12,724 nt of DNA, from contig DAOTVS010000093.1 of assembly GCA_034436375.1 (NCBI GenBank), positions 1-12,724 on the forward strand, given 5' to 3'. This document shows, in pieces, positions 1-5,929 of this stretch. Under the pieces are notes generated by a model that searched no databases, had not been told where the DNA came from, and worked only from the letters and a program-made list of their open reading frames with translations. How positions within the stretch are numbered: the first letter of the stretch is position 1; each line of letters begins with the position of its first letter. This DNA comes from DAOTVS01 sp034436375 (GTDB lineage: Bacteria; Chloroflexota; Anaerolineae; SpSt-313). The position numbers and the translations under genes are program-made.

Positions 1-177
1 TATGATGAGGCCGAGACGCACGAGCGCGTGACGGCCCTATGGCGGCAGGGGCGGCTGCGGGCTGGTATCTGGCTGGACCTGGAGCATCCCTTCCCGCTGG
101 CAGAGATTGGGCAGGCCATTGAGGCGGGGAGAGAGCGCAGGATGGTCAAGTCGCTGGTCAAGCTGACGGTGGATTGA
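1..177 (+). CDS. C-terminal fragment of a probable medium-chain (zinc-type) dehydrogenase
   Basis: An open frame enters from the left edge and ends at TGA 175-177, giving 58 residues. The tail reads HPFPLAEIGQAIEAGRERR followed by MVKSLVKLTVD. This resembles the C-terminal end of medium-chain dehydrogenase/reductase proteins, where a 'PL.ei.eAi.a...r..VK..L' segment closes the catalytic domain. The zinc ligands and Rossmann motif that would prove the family lie outside the window. The next gene is on the opposite strand, so this is the last gene of its transcription unit. The assignment rests on this short tail only; a quinone-oxidoreductase-like or threonine-dehydrogenase-like member is equally possible. 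Confidence 0.5.
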   Translation, partial: YDEAETHERVTALWRQGRLRAGIWLDLEHPFPLAEIGQAIEAGRERRMVKSLVKLTVD

Positions 178-308
178 GCACAGTATAGAGTCTCACGCAG
201 AGCTGCGGAGGACGGGGGGCAACTGCAGATGAACGCTGATTTATCGAGCAAGATCTGGGTCTGCAAAGATTCTGGGAATCTTGTAGATCATCTGTGCTTA
301 TCTGCGGT
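178..308. repeat. Non-coding stretch with a degenerate inverted-repeat (dispersed-repeat-like) element
   Basis: I see no gene here. Arms GCAGATGAACGCTGAT (225-240) and ATCTGTGCTTATCTGC (290-305) are imperfect inverted repeats, 12 of 16 positions pairing. Between them is a perfect 7-bp stem with a 3-nt loop (AAGATTC 266-272 / GAATCTT 276-282). Just upstream is a 'cacgcagagctgcggagga' segment. This wording (cgcagag..gcggag, gcagatgaacgc.gat, atctgcggttt) resembles dispersed non-coding repeats that recur in many environmental bacterial genomes. That resemblance is from memory, not a search. The element abuts the broken PIN toxin at 309-431. Confidence 0.45.
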
Positions 309-431
309 TTACTTCGCCATCGCACTCTCAAAGCATGCAGAGTATTTGTGGTTTGTGTAATATCCGATCTGGCAATGAAACCACTTGTGCGGATACAGAT
401 AGCCGATGACATTCGTATCAACGACGATCAT
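309..431 (-). pseudogene. Truncated PIN-domain (VapC-type) toxin remnant
   Basis: On the minus strand an ATG at 431-429 overlaps the antitoxin stop in an ATGA arrangement, the usual coupling of antitoxin and toxin genes. The 40-residue frame begins MIVVDTNVIGYLY, the classic first strand of a PIN ribonuclease with its first catalytic Asp (D5). Normal PIN toxins are about 125-145 residues. Here the following residues (HKWFHCQIGYYTNHKYSACF) do not resemble the family, and the frame stops at TAA 311-309, before the other three acidic residues of the active site. The stop lies at the border of the inverted-repeat region, so deletion or insertion there is the likely cause. It cannot encode an active RNase. 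Confidence 0.65.
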
Positions 432-670
432 GGGCGACCAGCCGATTTAGCCTGCAAGAACTCTTCATCCGTGATGGGGTAGTTGGCGGTCTTTTCGCGC
501 AGCTTTCGCGCCCGGGCCAGGATCTCTTCCGGCTCGACCCTGTTGCTGCCTACAACCTGCTCGATACAGACAATGATCTCGCTGTTGAGGCTGCGGTGGT
601 TCGCTGCGGCGGCCTGCTTCAGCCGCTCGTACAGCTCAGGCGGGATGTTTTTCACCGTGATCGTGGGCAT
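428..670 (-). CDS. Ribbon-helix-helix antitoxin (FitA/Arc-like), partner toxin broken
   Basis: An 80-residue protein starting MPTITVKNIPPELYERLKQA, with 'NHRSLNSEIIVCIEQVV' following. This is the ribbon-helix-helix fold: the N-terminal beta strand (TITVKNI) contacts DNA and the SLNSEI turn starts helix 2. The C-terminal half (EEILARARKLREK...ITDEEFLQAKSAGRP) is the region that in this family wraps the toxin. An upstream in-frame ATG at 685 exists, but the ATG at 670 is preceded by GGAGG eight bases away, and the 685 start would place this ribosome site inside the gene; 670 is chosen. Its partner should be the PIN toxin immediately downstream, which is truncated, so this is now an orphan antitoxin. 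It may still repress its own promoter at 706-735. Confidence 0.85.
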   Translation of the reverse strand: MPTITVKNIPPELYERLKQAAAANHRSLNSEIIVCIEQVVGSNRVEPEEILARARKLREKTANYPITDEEFLQAKSAGRP

Positions 671-702
671 TGGGTTATCCTCCACGATGGTTCCAATATA
701 AT

Positions 703-713
703 ACCATTATGGT
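703..713. promoter_or_regulatory. Operator-like palindrome in the antitoxin/kinase intergenic region
   Basis: ACCAT-T-ATGGT is a perfect 5+5 palindrome covering the predicted -10 of the minus-strand antitoxin promoter. The half-site ATGGT/ACCAT also forms the ends of the palindrome upstream of the second antitoxin (10049-10065). RHH antitoxins usually autorepress by binding such sites. A TATAAT (697-702, + strand) next to it could serve the histidine kinase gene, but its -35 is poor. Inference only. Confidence 0.35.
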
Positions 714-735
714 GCTATTGACGTGAGATTGTCAA
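706..735 (-). promoter_or_regulatory. Predicted sigma-70-type promoter of the antitoxin gene
   Basis: On the minus strand TTGACA (735-730, perfect -35) is followed after 18 bp by CATAAT (711-706, five of six -10 bases). Transcription would start near 699, giving a leader of about 30 nt that carries the GGAGG ribosome site before the ATG at 670. The palindrome at 703-713 overlaps the -10. Confidence 0.5.
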
Positions 736-761
736 GCGTTGCACGGGGAAAGAGGTAACGA

Positions 762-2969
762 ATGTCCAGACAGGCGTTATCCCCCGCCGATTCCGGCTTT
801 ACCGCCGAACTGCGGGTCAGCCCCAGGCCCGTGATTGCCGCCCTCACAGCCCTGGCCCTCCTGTGTTTCTGGGTAGGCGATGCCAACCCTGATCCCTCGT
901 GGTGGCTGCCCTATGTGCTACTGGCCCTGCTGAGCATACTGTTGGCAGCCCTCGTCTGGGTGCTGGAGGGAGTTTCCCTCCTCGCTGCCCGCTGGCTGGC
1001 TGTGACCTCGGTGGCTGCAGTTGTGTTCTTGGGCAACACATGGATTGGGTTGCCGGGCACTCTGGTGCTGTTGTCGATCCCGATCGCTTTGGCGGCCGCC
1101 TTCATCAGCCTTGCCGCTGCTACCGGGATGGCGCTGGTGGAGACGGTAGCCCTCTTCCCAAGTGCCCTGGTAGATGGGCTGGGCGCGACCGTGGTGGCGC
1201 TCCTGGCCGTCTGGGCCACGCTTGGGATTTTGATCCTCATTTATGGCCGCGTCTATGGAGTCAATCGGTGGGCATGGGAGTACTTCCGCCGGGCGCAGGG
1301 GCTGTTGGAGGAGGCCCGCGACCGCAAGGTCGAGCTGCAGCAGGCCCTGGAGGACTTGGCGGAGGCCAACCTGCAGCTTGTGCGGCTGAACGATCTGGCC
1401 CAAGGCCTGAGGCAAGCCGCCGACGATGCCCGTTTGGCCAAGGAACAATTCGTGGCCAATGTGAGCCATGAGCTGCGCACTCCGCTCAACATGATTACCG
1501 GCTTTAGCGAAATGATCCTGCAGTCGCCGGAAACCTATGGCAGCAGGTTGCCCCCTGCGCTCCTGGCTGACTTGGCCGTGGTGCAGCGCAACGCCGAGCA
1601 CCTGGCCGAGCTGATCGACGATGTGCTCGACCTGAGCCAGATCGAGGCGAACCAGATGGCCCTCAGCCGTGAGATGGCGCCTTTCGAGGAGATCGTGGAC
1701 GAGGCCGTGACGGCGGTGCACCCTCTCTTTGCCTCCAAGGGCCTGTACCTTGAGACCGAAGTTGCCCCGGGTCTGCCTCCCGTGTTCTGTGATCGCACGC
1801 GCATGCGTGAGGTGCTGCTGAATCTACTCTCCAACGCCGGCCGCTTTACCGAGCGTGGGGGAGTCCGCGTGCGCGTCTGGCGGGAGGGGCAAAACTTGAT
1901 GGTTTCCGTGGCTGATACGGGCGTCGGCATTGCCCCCAAGAATCTGGGCAAACTCTTCGAGCCTTTCCACCAGGTCGACGGTTCCATTCGCCGGCGCTAT
2001 GGCGGCACCGGCCTGGGCCTGCCGATCAGCAAGCGCCTGATTGAGCTACACGGTGGCCAGATCAGGGTGGAGAGCTGCGAGGGCGCGGGCACAACTTTTG
2101 TCTTCCAACTACCAGTGATGCCCCCGGCCAGTGATGACTCGTGGCGCCGCCTCACACCGGGCTGGGAGTTTCTGCAGCACACCCATCCCTCTATGGCGCC
2201 CAAAATCATTACGCGACCGCGCCTGGTCGTCGTAGAGAGTAGCGATGTGCTGCAACGGCTGCTCAGCCGCTATTGGGATGGTGTGCAAGTGGCGCGCGTG
2301 AATAGCCTGCAGGAGGCGGCGGCAGATTTGGGCCGTGTGCCCGCCCTGGCCTTAGTGGTGAATGGCGCCTCGCTGGGCGAGGCCCTTGGGCAGATCGGCA
2401 CTACACCCCTCCCTGCCGGCCTGCCCGCCATCGTCTGTTCGGTGCCAGAGGTGCATGGGAACCCGGTAGCCCTGGGCGTTGCTGAGCGGCTGGTCAAGCC
2501 CATCTCTCGGGAGGCGCTTCTGAGAGCACTGGACCGGCTGGGGTTGACTGAGGGGACCGTGCTCATTGTCGATGACGAGCCCGATGCACTGCAGCTTTTC
2601 GGCCGTGTGCTGGCCTCAGCAGGGCGGCGCTACCGGGTGCTCCTGGCGCGCGATGGGCGGGAGGCGCTGGAGATCCTGCACGAATGCCGGCCCGATGTGA
2701 TCCTGCTCGACCTGATCATGCCCAATATGGATGGGTTCCAGTTGCTCGAGCAGCGGCGGCACGACCCGGACTTGCGTGATATACCGATCATTGTCATCTC
2801 GGCTCAGGATGCTGCTGGCCAGCCGATTGTGAGCAGCGGAGTGGCCGTAACGCGCAAGGATGGCCTCTCGGGCCGCCAGTTGCTGGCCTGTATCCAGTTT
2901 CTCAGCGGGTCACTCTCGGCGATGGGCCAAGCAAGCGGTCCAGCGCAGCCAATAGCTCCTTCCGGCTGA
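762..2969 (+). CDS. Membrane-bound hybrid histidine kinase with degenerate plus intact receiver domains
   Basis: A 735-residue sensor kinase. Residues about 24-160 hold four to six hydrophobic membrane segments with no sizeable extracytoplasmic sensor domain. Residues about 175-230 are a charged coiled-coil linker. The HisKA H-box is FVANVSHELRTPLN with phospho-acceptor H236. The HATPase domain is complete: N-box NLLSNA (N354, N358), G1 DTGVGI (D385), F-box EPFHQV, G2 GGTGLGL (414-420). Two receiver-like modules follow. The first (about 487-590) reads VVVESSDV where the acidic pair should be and ALVVNGAS where the Asp should be, yet keeps LVKPIS (K579); it cannot be phosphorylated in the usual way. 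The second (about 600-715) has D604-D605, phospho-acceptor D650 in LLDLIMPNMDG, Ser in VISAQ and a Lys in TRKDG. The start has AGAGGT five bases upstream. The 3' end overlaps the convergent regulator gene. The signal sensed is unknown. Confidence 0.92.
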   Translation: MSRQALSPADSGFTAELRVSPRPVIAALTALALLCFWVGDANPDPSWWLPYVLLALLSILLAALVWVLEGVSLLAARWLAVTSVAAVVFLGNTWIGLPGTLVLLSIPIALAAAFISLAAATGMALVETVALFPSALVDGLGATVVALLAVWATLGILILIYGRVYGVNRWAWEYFRRAQGLLEEARDRKVELQQALEDLAEANLQLVRLNDLAQGLRQAADDARLAKEQFVANVSHELRTPLNMITGFSEMILQSPETYGSRLPPALLADLAVVQRNAEHLAELIDDVLDLSQIEANQMALSREMAPFEEIVDEAVTAVHPLFASKGLYLETEVAPGLPPVFCDRTRMREVLLNLLSNAGRFTERGGVRVRVWREGQNLMVSVADTGVGIAPKNLGKLFEPFHQVDGSIRRRYGGTGLGLPISKRLIELHGGQIRVESCEGAGTTFVFQLPVMPPASDDSWRRLTPGWEFLQHTHPSMAPKIITRPRLVVVESSDVLQRLLSRYWDGVQVARVNSLQEAAADLGRVPALALVVNGASLGEALGQIGTTPLPAGLPAIVCSVPEVHGNPVALGVAERLVKPISREALLRALDRLGLTEGTVLIVDDEPDALQLFGRVLASAGRRYRVLLARDGREALEILHECRPDVILLDLIMPNMDGFQLLEQRRHDPDLRDIPIIVISAQDAAGQPIVSSGVAVTRKDGLSGRQLLACIQFLSGSLSAMGQASGPAQPIAPSG

Positions 2970-4158
2970 CTGGCTTGCGCAGGAATTCGCCTGCCCCCAG
3001 GGTCAGTGCCAGTTGCTCCTGCGGGAGGATCGTACACACAATTACCGGGATGGCGGAGATCTCGGGGTGCTCCCGCAGTTGGGCCAGGAGGGTCCAGCCG
3101 TCCCGCTCCGGCATCATCACATCGATCACAATGGCCGCCGGCTGCAGGTCCCGGGCCAGGCTCAGGCTCTGTTCCGGATCGCTCGTGCCGGCAAAATGAT
3201 AGCGGCTGCCGGCCAGGTAGCGCCCAAAGAGCTGGAGGATATCAGCGTTGTCGTCGATAACGAGCACCATCACCTGATCTTCCAGGGGCAGTATGATCTC
3301 GGCGGCAAAGGCCTCCCCCGACTCGGTTGTAACCTGCAGCGCGCCGCGACAGAGCTCGAGGAGCTTCTCGGTCATCTGAAAGACTTCCGAAGTCTCCGAG
3401 ATTTCGGAAGTCTGGTTGCTTCCCATCGCCTGCACAGTGAGGCGTATCTCTCGGCCTTGCATTTGCGTGCGGATGCGGACCTGCCCTTCAGAAGCCCGGC
3501 TGGCCGCCATGCTCACGATATTGAGGAGCGCCTGGCGCACAATGGGCACCGGCAGGGGCACCCGTGACAGGTTCTCGGGGGCGACATAGGCTGCCTCAGC
3601 CCGCATAGACTGCAGCAGCGGCTCAAGGGTCTGCAACACACCCCGCGCGATCTCGTTGATATCGGCCATCTGCACAGAGATAGAGTCTTTGAGTGAGGCC
3701 AACTCCTCGGCGCGGCTGGGCACCCGGATTCCCTCGGCTTCAGCCTCATCCGGCTCGGGGAACGATGCGAACCGGGAGATCTGGGGCGCCAGATTGTGCG
3801 TTGTGCGCAGATAGTCGGCGAGCACCTGGCGAGCCGCCTTTTCCTCGCGCTGTAATTGACGCACGCTCAAGCCCAGATCCAGAGCGACCTCGTCCTGTTT
3901 CACTTGCTCGATATAGCGGCGGCGCAGCACCTGGTACACGCGCCAGGTGCGCGTCTCGCCGGGCGCGCCCGGTGCCGGCCGGAGTGCCTCAATGGCGTCG
4001 GTCAGGGTACGCTGCAGGGCTGAAATAGGGTTCCGGCGCTGCCGCAGGTCGAACAGCTCCAGCAGGGGGCTATTGCGGATTACGGACGGGTCATACAGGC
4101 AGTAGAGTACCCGGCGCAGGTGGTGGTCGAACCATTCGGTTTCCTCTTCGGTTCCCAC
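2902..4158 (-). CDS. Receiver-domain regulator with N-terminal HTH and degenerate HATPase-like middle
   Basis: A 418-residue soluble protein beginning at GTG 4158, preceded by GGAAGGG about five bases away. Residues about 72-118 (VYQVLRRRYIEQVKQDEVALD, then LGLSVRQLQREEKAAR) look like a sigma-region-4-type helix-turn-helix. Residues about 155-293 resemble a histidine-kinase core: a helical part, then PIVRQALLNIVSMAAS where an N-box would sit. Only the first Asn (N213) is kept, the second is Met (M217), and no DxGxG or GxGxG box follows, so ATP binding is not expected. Residues 297-412 are a canonical receiver: D302-D303, phospho-acceptor D346 (VIDVMMPERDG), T376, K395-P396. The order is reversed from typical DNA-binding regulators, with the receiver C-terminal. 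It is convergent with the hybrid kinase, the obvious phosphodonor, and divergent from the ABC importer, a plausible target. Confidence 0.82.
   Translation of the reverse strand: MGTEEETEWFDHHLRRVLYCLYDPSVIRNSPLLELFDLRQRRNPISALQRTLTDAIEALRPAPGAPGETRTWRVYQVLRRRYIEQVKQDEVALDLGLSVRQLQREEKAARQVLADYLRTTHNLAPQISRFASFPEPDEAEAEGIRVPSRAEELASLKDSISVQMADINEIARGVLQTLEPLLQSMRAEAAYVAPENLSRVPLPVPIVRQALLNIVSMAASRASEGQVRIRTQMQGREIRLTVQAMGSNQTSEISETSEVFQMTEKLLELCRGALQVTTESGEAFAAEIILPLEDQVMVLVIDDNADILQLFGRYLAGSRYHFAGTSDPEQSLSLARDLQPAAIVIDVMMPERDGWTLLAQLREHPEISAIPVIVCTILPQEQLALTLGAGEFLRKPVSRKELLAALDRLLGPSPRVTR
3381..3423. repeat. Palindromic repeat inside the regulator coding sequence
   Basis: AGACTTCCGAA (3381-3391) and TTCGGAAGTCT (3413-3423) are perfect 11-bp inverted repeats. 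The left copy is itself a 15-bp palindrome, AGACTTCCGAAGTCT (3381-3395). They encode the low-complexity residues TSEISETSEV (250-259 of the regulator), in the stretch where a working HATPase domain would carry its ATP lid. It looks like a small in-frame duplication or inversion in a relaxed region. Confidence 0.5.
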
Positions 4159-4229
4159 GATACCCTTCCAATGTCAGGTGCTTGTCGCCTTCTTGGCGGG
4201 AAGGACCTCACGGCGACGGAATATTCTGC

Positions 4230-4235
4230 TATGAT
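4230..4235 (+). promoter_or_regulatory. Possible -10 box for the ABC importer operon
   Basis: TATGAT matches five of six -10 bases and lies 88 nt before the chosen start codon of the binding protein. The position 17 bp upstream (CTCACG) is a poor -35, so an activator would be expected. An alternative is TTGGCG (4252-4257) with TATAGT (4273-4278), but the spacer is only 15 bp. Weak evidence. Confidence 0.25.
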
Positions 4236-4240
4236 GAGTA

Positions 4241-4276
4241 TATACGGCAGCTTGGCGGCTACCAAGCTGCATTATA
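4241..4276. promoter_or_regulatory. Large interrupted palindrome between the regulator and the ABC operon (operator candidate)
   Basis: GCAGCTTGG (4247-4255) and CCAAGCTGC (4262-4270) are perfect 9-bp inverted repeats separated by CGGCTA. Skipping two bases on each side, TATA (4241-4244) and TATA (4273-4276) also pair, giving a 36-bp symmetric site. It is the most symmetric element in the 164-bp divergent region and lies over the predicted start of minus-strand transcription and just downstream of the plus-strand TATGAT. A dimeric regulator site (the neighbouring HTH/receiver protein, or an unlinked LacI-type repressor) is the simplest reading. A leader hairpin is an alternative. Confidence 0.55.
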
Positions 4277-4299
4277 GTCCGGGAAGGACCATGCCACAA
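4271..4299 (-). promoter_or_regulatory. Predicted promoter of the receiver-domain regulator gene
   Basis: On the minus strand TTGTGG (4299-4294) is followed after 17 bp by a perfect TATAAT (4276-4271). Transcription would start near 4264, inside the 36-bp palindrome, with a leader of about 105 nt to the GTG at 4158. The -35 matches only three of six bases. Confidence 0.4.
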
Positions 4300-4322
4300 A
4301 AGATGTGAGCCAAGGAGGCAAC

Positions 4323-5786
4323 ATGAGAGGGGACAGGAGTCTGAGCCGTAGGGGTTTCCTCCGCTTCTGTGCTATGGCAGCTGGAGGGACTCTGCTAGCG
4401 GCGTGCGCCCCTGCACAGCCGCAGATCGTCAAGGAGACGGTCGAGGTGACGGTCAAAGAGACTGTGCCGGTCACGGTCAAGGAGACTGTCCAAGTTCAGG
4501 TGACAACAGTGCCCAAGGGCAAAGTCGTTGTCGAGTGGTGGTGGCTCTGGGGCGGCGTGAATGGCACGGAGGGCTTGAAGGCAATGAGTGAAGCCTTTAA
4601 TGCTCAGAGCGATTCTATTGCAGTCAAGTCCCTCGTGCCTGCCGGCGATATCAATGAGAAATACACCACAGCTATCGCGGGAGGAAACCCACCTGATCTG
4701 GCTGTGGGAGTCTGGACTGCATTCTCAGAACTGGCTGCTCGCGGTGGCTTAATGCCGCTGGATGAGTGGCTCAGTGCCAGCACCGTAATCCAAAAAGATG
4801 ACTTCTTCCCGGGCCTGTTCGAAGCCTCAACTTGGATGGGCAAGATCTATGGTGTGCAGTGCGCCGAGTGTGGTCCACGTCAGGGCTTGATGTACAATGT
4901 GGATCTGGTCAAGGGTGCAGGGTTGGATCCCAACAAACCTCCGCAGACCTGGGAAGAGGTCTATGATTGGCACCAGTCGATCACCAAGCTCGATAAAGCT
5001 GGCAATGTGGTAGTCCTTGGCCTCGATCCACTTGATGCCATGGGGGGGCGAACACCTTCTGCGGACACCGATATCCTATGGATGGATTCTTTTGGCGCCA
5101 AATGGTGGGACCAGCCCAACCTGAGCTTCACATTCGATCAGGAAGCGGTTATCCGCACCTTCACCACCATCAAAAAGTTCTACGATTCTGTCGGCGTCAC
5201 CAAGATGGAGGGCTATCGGTCCAGTTACGGTACCTGGACCGCCAGCCCTCAAGCCAGTTTCCCTGCGGGGGTCGAGGGCATGATCCTCGATGGCTACTGG
5301 TCGCCGCCCTGGATGAAAACCAATGGGCCTAAGGTGAATTTTACGGCCACTTGGGCTCCGACTTCGGAAGAGAGAAAGGGCAAGAAATACCAGAATGTCG
5401 GAGGGCACCAGGGCAATATCCCCAAGGGGGCCAAGCATCCGGAGGAAGCATTCAAGCTTCTCGAGTTCCTAACTACTGATGAAGCAGCCACCATCAACTG
5501 GGATAAAACCGGTTTTCTCTCTCCGCGCAAGTCATGGGTGCAGAAGAATACGGACCGCATTATCAAGGACGTGCCACAGGAGGAGTTTTTCCTCCGCTCC
5601 ATGTTCGAAGCCGACGAAATGTGGCCGAGCCCCCTATGCCCGATTGTGGGTTTCGTTGGCTCCGAGTGGAACAAGGCGGTATCCAACGTCAATTATGGCA
5701 AGAGGACTCCTGAGGAGGCAGCCAAAGATCTGCAGGCCGCCGTGACCGCTGAGATGGACAAGCAAAGGCCGGGTTTCATCAAGTAG
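4323..5786 (+). CDS. ABC importer sugar-binding lipoprotein (family 1 extracellular solute-binding protein)
   Basis: A 487-residue binding protein that captures a carbohydrate-like ligand outside the membrane and delivers it to the two permeases downstream. The start is ATG 4323, preceded by AAGGAGG four bases away; a GTG at 4305 in the same frame lies upstream of that site and is not preferred. The N-terminus has a twin-arginine signal (LSRRGFLRF, R9-R10) followed by a lipobox LAAC with Cys28, so it is predicted to be exported folded by Tat and lipidated. Residues 36-59 are three tandem octapeptides VKETVEVT/VKETVPVT/VKETVQVQ, a linker common in Chloroflexota binding lipoproteins. The mature part shows the usual solute-binding pattern (EWWWLWGG, IAGGNPPDLAVG, LDEWL, GYWSPPWM, KHPEEAFKLLEFL). 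Length is slightly above the roughly 420-residue norm because of the linker. The ligand cannot be told from sequence. Confidence 0.93.
   Translation: MRGDRSLSRRGFLRFCAMAAGGTLLAACAPAQPQIVKETVEVTVKETVPVTVKETVQVQVTTVPKGKVVVEWWWLWGGVNGTEGLKAMSEAFNAQSDSIAVKSLVPAGDINEKYTTAIAGGNPPDLAVGVWTAFSELAARGGLMPLDEWLSASTVIQKDDFFPGLFEASTWMGKIYGVQCAECGPRQGLMYNVDLVKGAGLDPNKPPQTWEEVYDWHQSITKLDKAGNVVVLGLDPLDAMGGRTPSADTDILWMDSFGAKWWDQPNLSFTFDQEAVIRTFTTIKKFYDSVGVTKMEGYRSSYGTWTASPQASFPAGVEGMILDGYWSPPWMKTNGPKVNFTATWAPTSEERKGKKYQNVGGHQGNIPKGAKHPEEAFKLLEFLTTDEAATINWDKTGFLSPRKSWVQKNTDRIIKDVPQEEFFLRSMFEADEMWPSPLCPIVGFVGSEWNKAVSNVNYGKRTPEEAAKDLQAAVTAEMDKQRPGFIK
4428..4499 (+). repeat. Three tandem 24-bp repeats encoding the lipoprotein linker
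   Basis: Units at 4428-4451, 4452-4475 and 4476-4499 each start GTCAA(G/A)GAGAC and encode VKET plus V-x-V-(T/Q). The first two units are most alike and the third has diverged in its second half. They form the spacer between the lipid anchor and the ligand-binding domain. Copy number may vary between strains. Confidence 0.8.
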
Positions 5787-5795
5787 AGTTACAGT

Positions 5796-5834
5796 TCTGG
5801 GCAGATGGGTAATGCGTCATCTCATCTGCCCAGA
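5796..5834 (+). promoter_or_regulatory. Strong intercistronic hairpin after the binding-protein gene
   Basis: TCTGGGCAGATG (5796-5807) and CATCTGCCCAGA (5823-5834) form a perfect 12-bp stem with a 15-nt loop, ten bases after the stop codon. No run of T follows, so it is not a textbook intrinsic terminator. Hairpins in this place of sugar-importer operons often protect the upstream mRNA or terminate part of transcription, so that binding protein is made in excess over permeases. The rest of the 143-nt gap up to the next gene shows nothing else I can name. Confidence 0.6.
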
Positions 5835-5929
5835 GCCATTTCGCTCCACAGTGATCGTCAGCACTGTTGGGTACTCACCGGCTCTCCATATGCGCATGAT
5901 CAACTGCGGTACTAATCAGAGGTGGACGA

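Noticed and set aside
178..308. CRISPR array or small RNA gene in the left gap
   Set aside because: Only one inverted pair is present, with no regularly spaced repeats and no promoter or terminator pair.
671..685. ATG 685 as start of the left antitoxin
   Set aside because: The resulting extra residues are encoded by the ribosome-binding sequence of the better ATG at 670.
918..1721. Long minus-strand open frame opposite the histidine kinase
   Set aside because: It mirrors the GC-rich kinase coding sequence, has no ribosome site or family motifs, and is rich in His/Gln/Arg as expected for an antisense shadow.
4305..4322. GTG 4305 as start of the binding protein
   Set aside because: It lies upstream of the AAGGAGG site that serves ATG 4323, and would add six residues ahead of a complete Tat signal.
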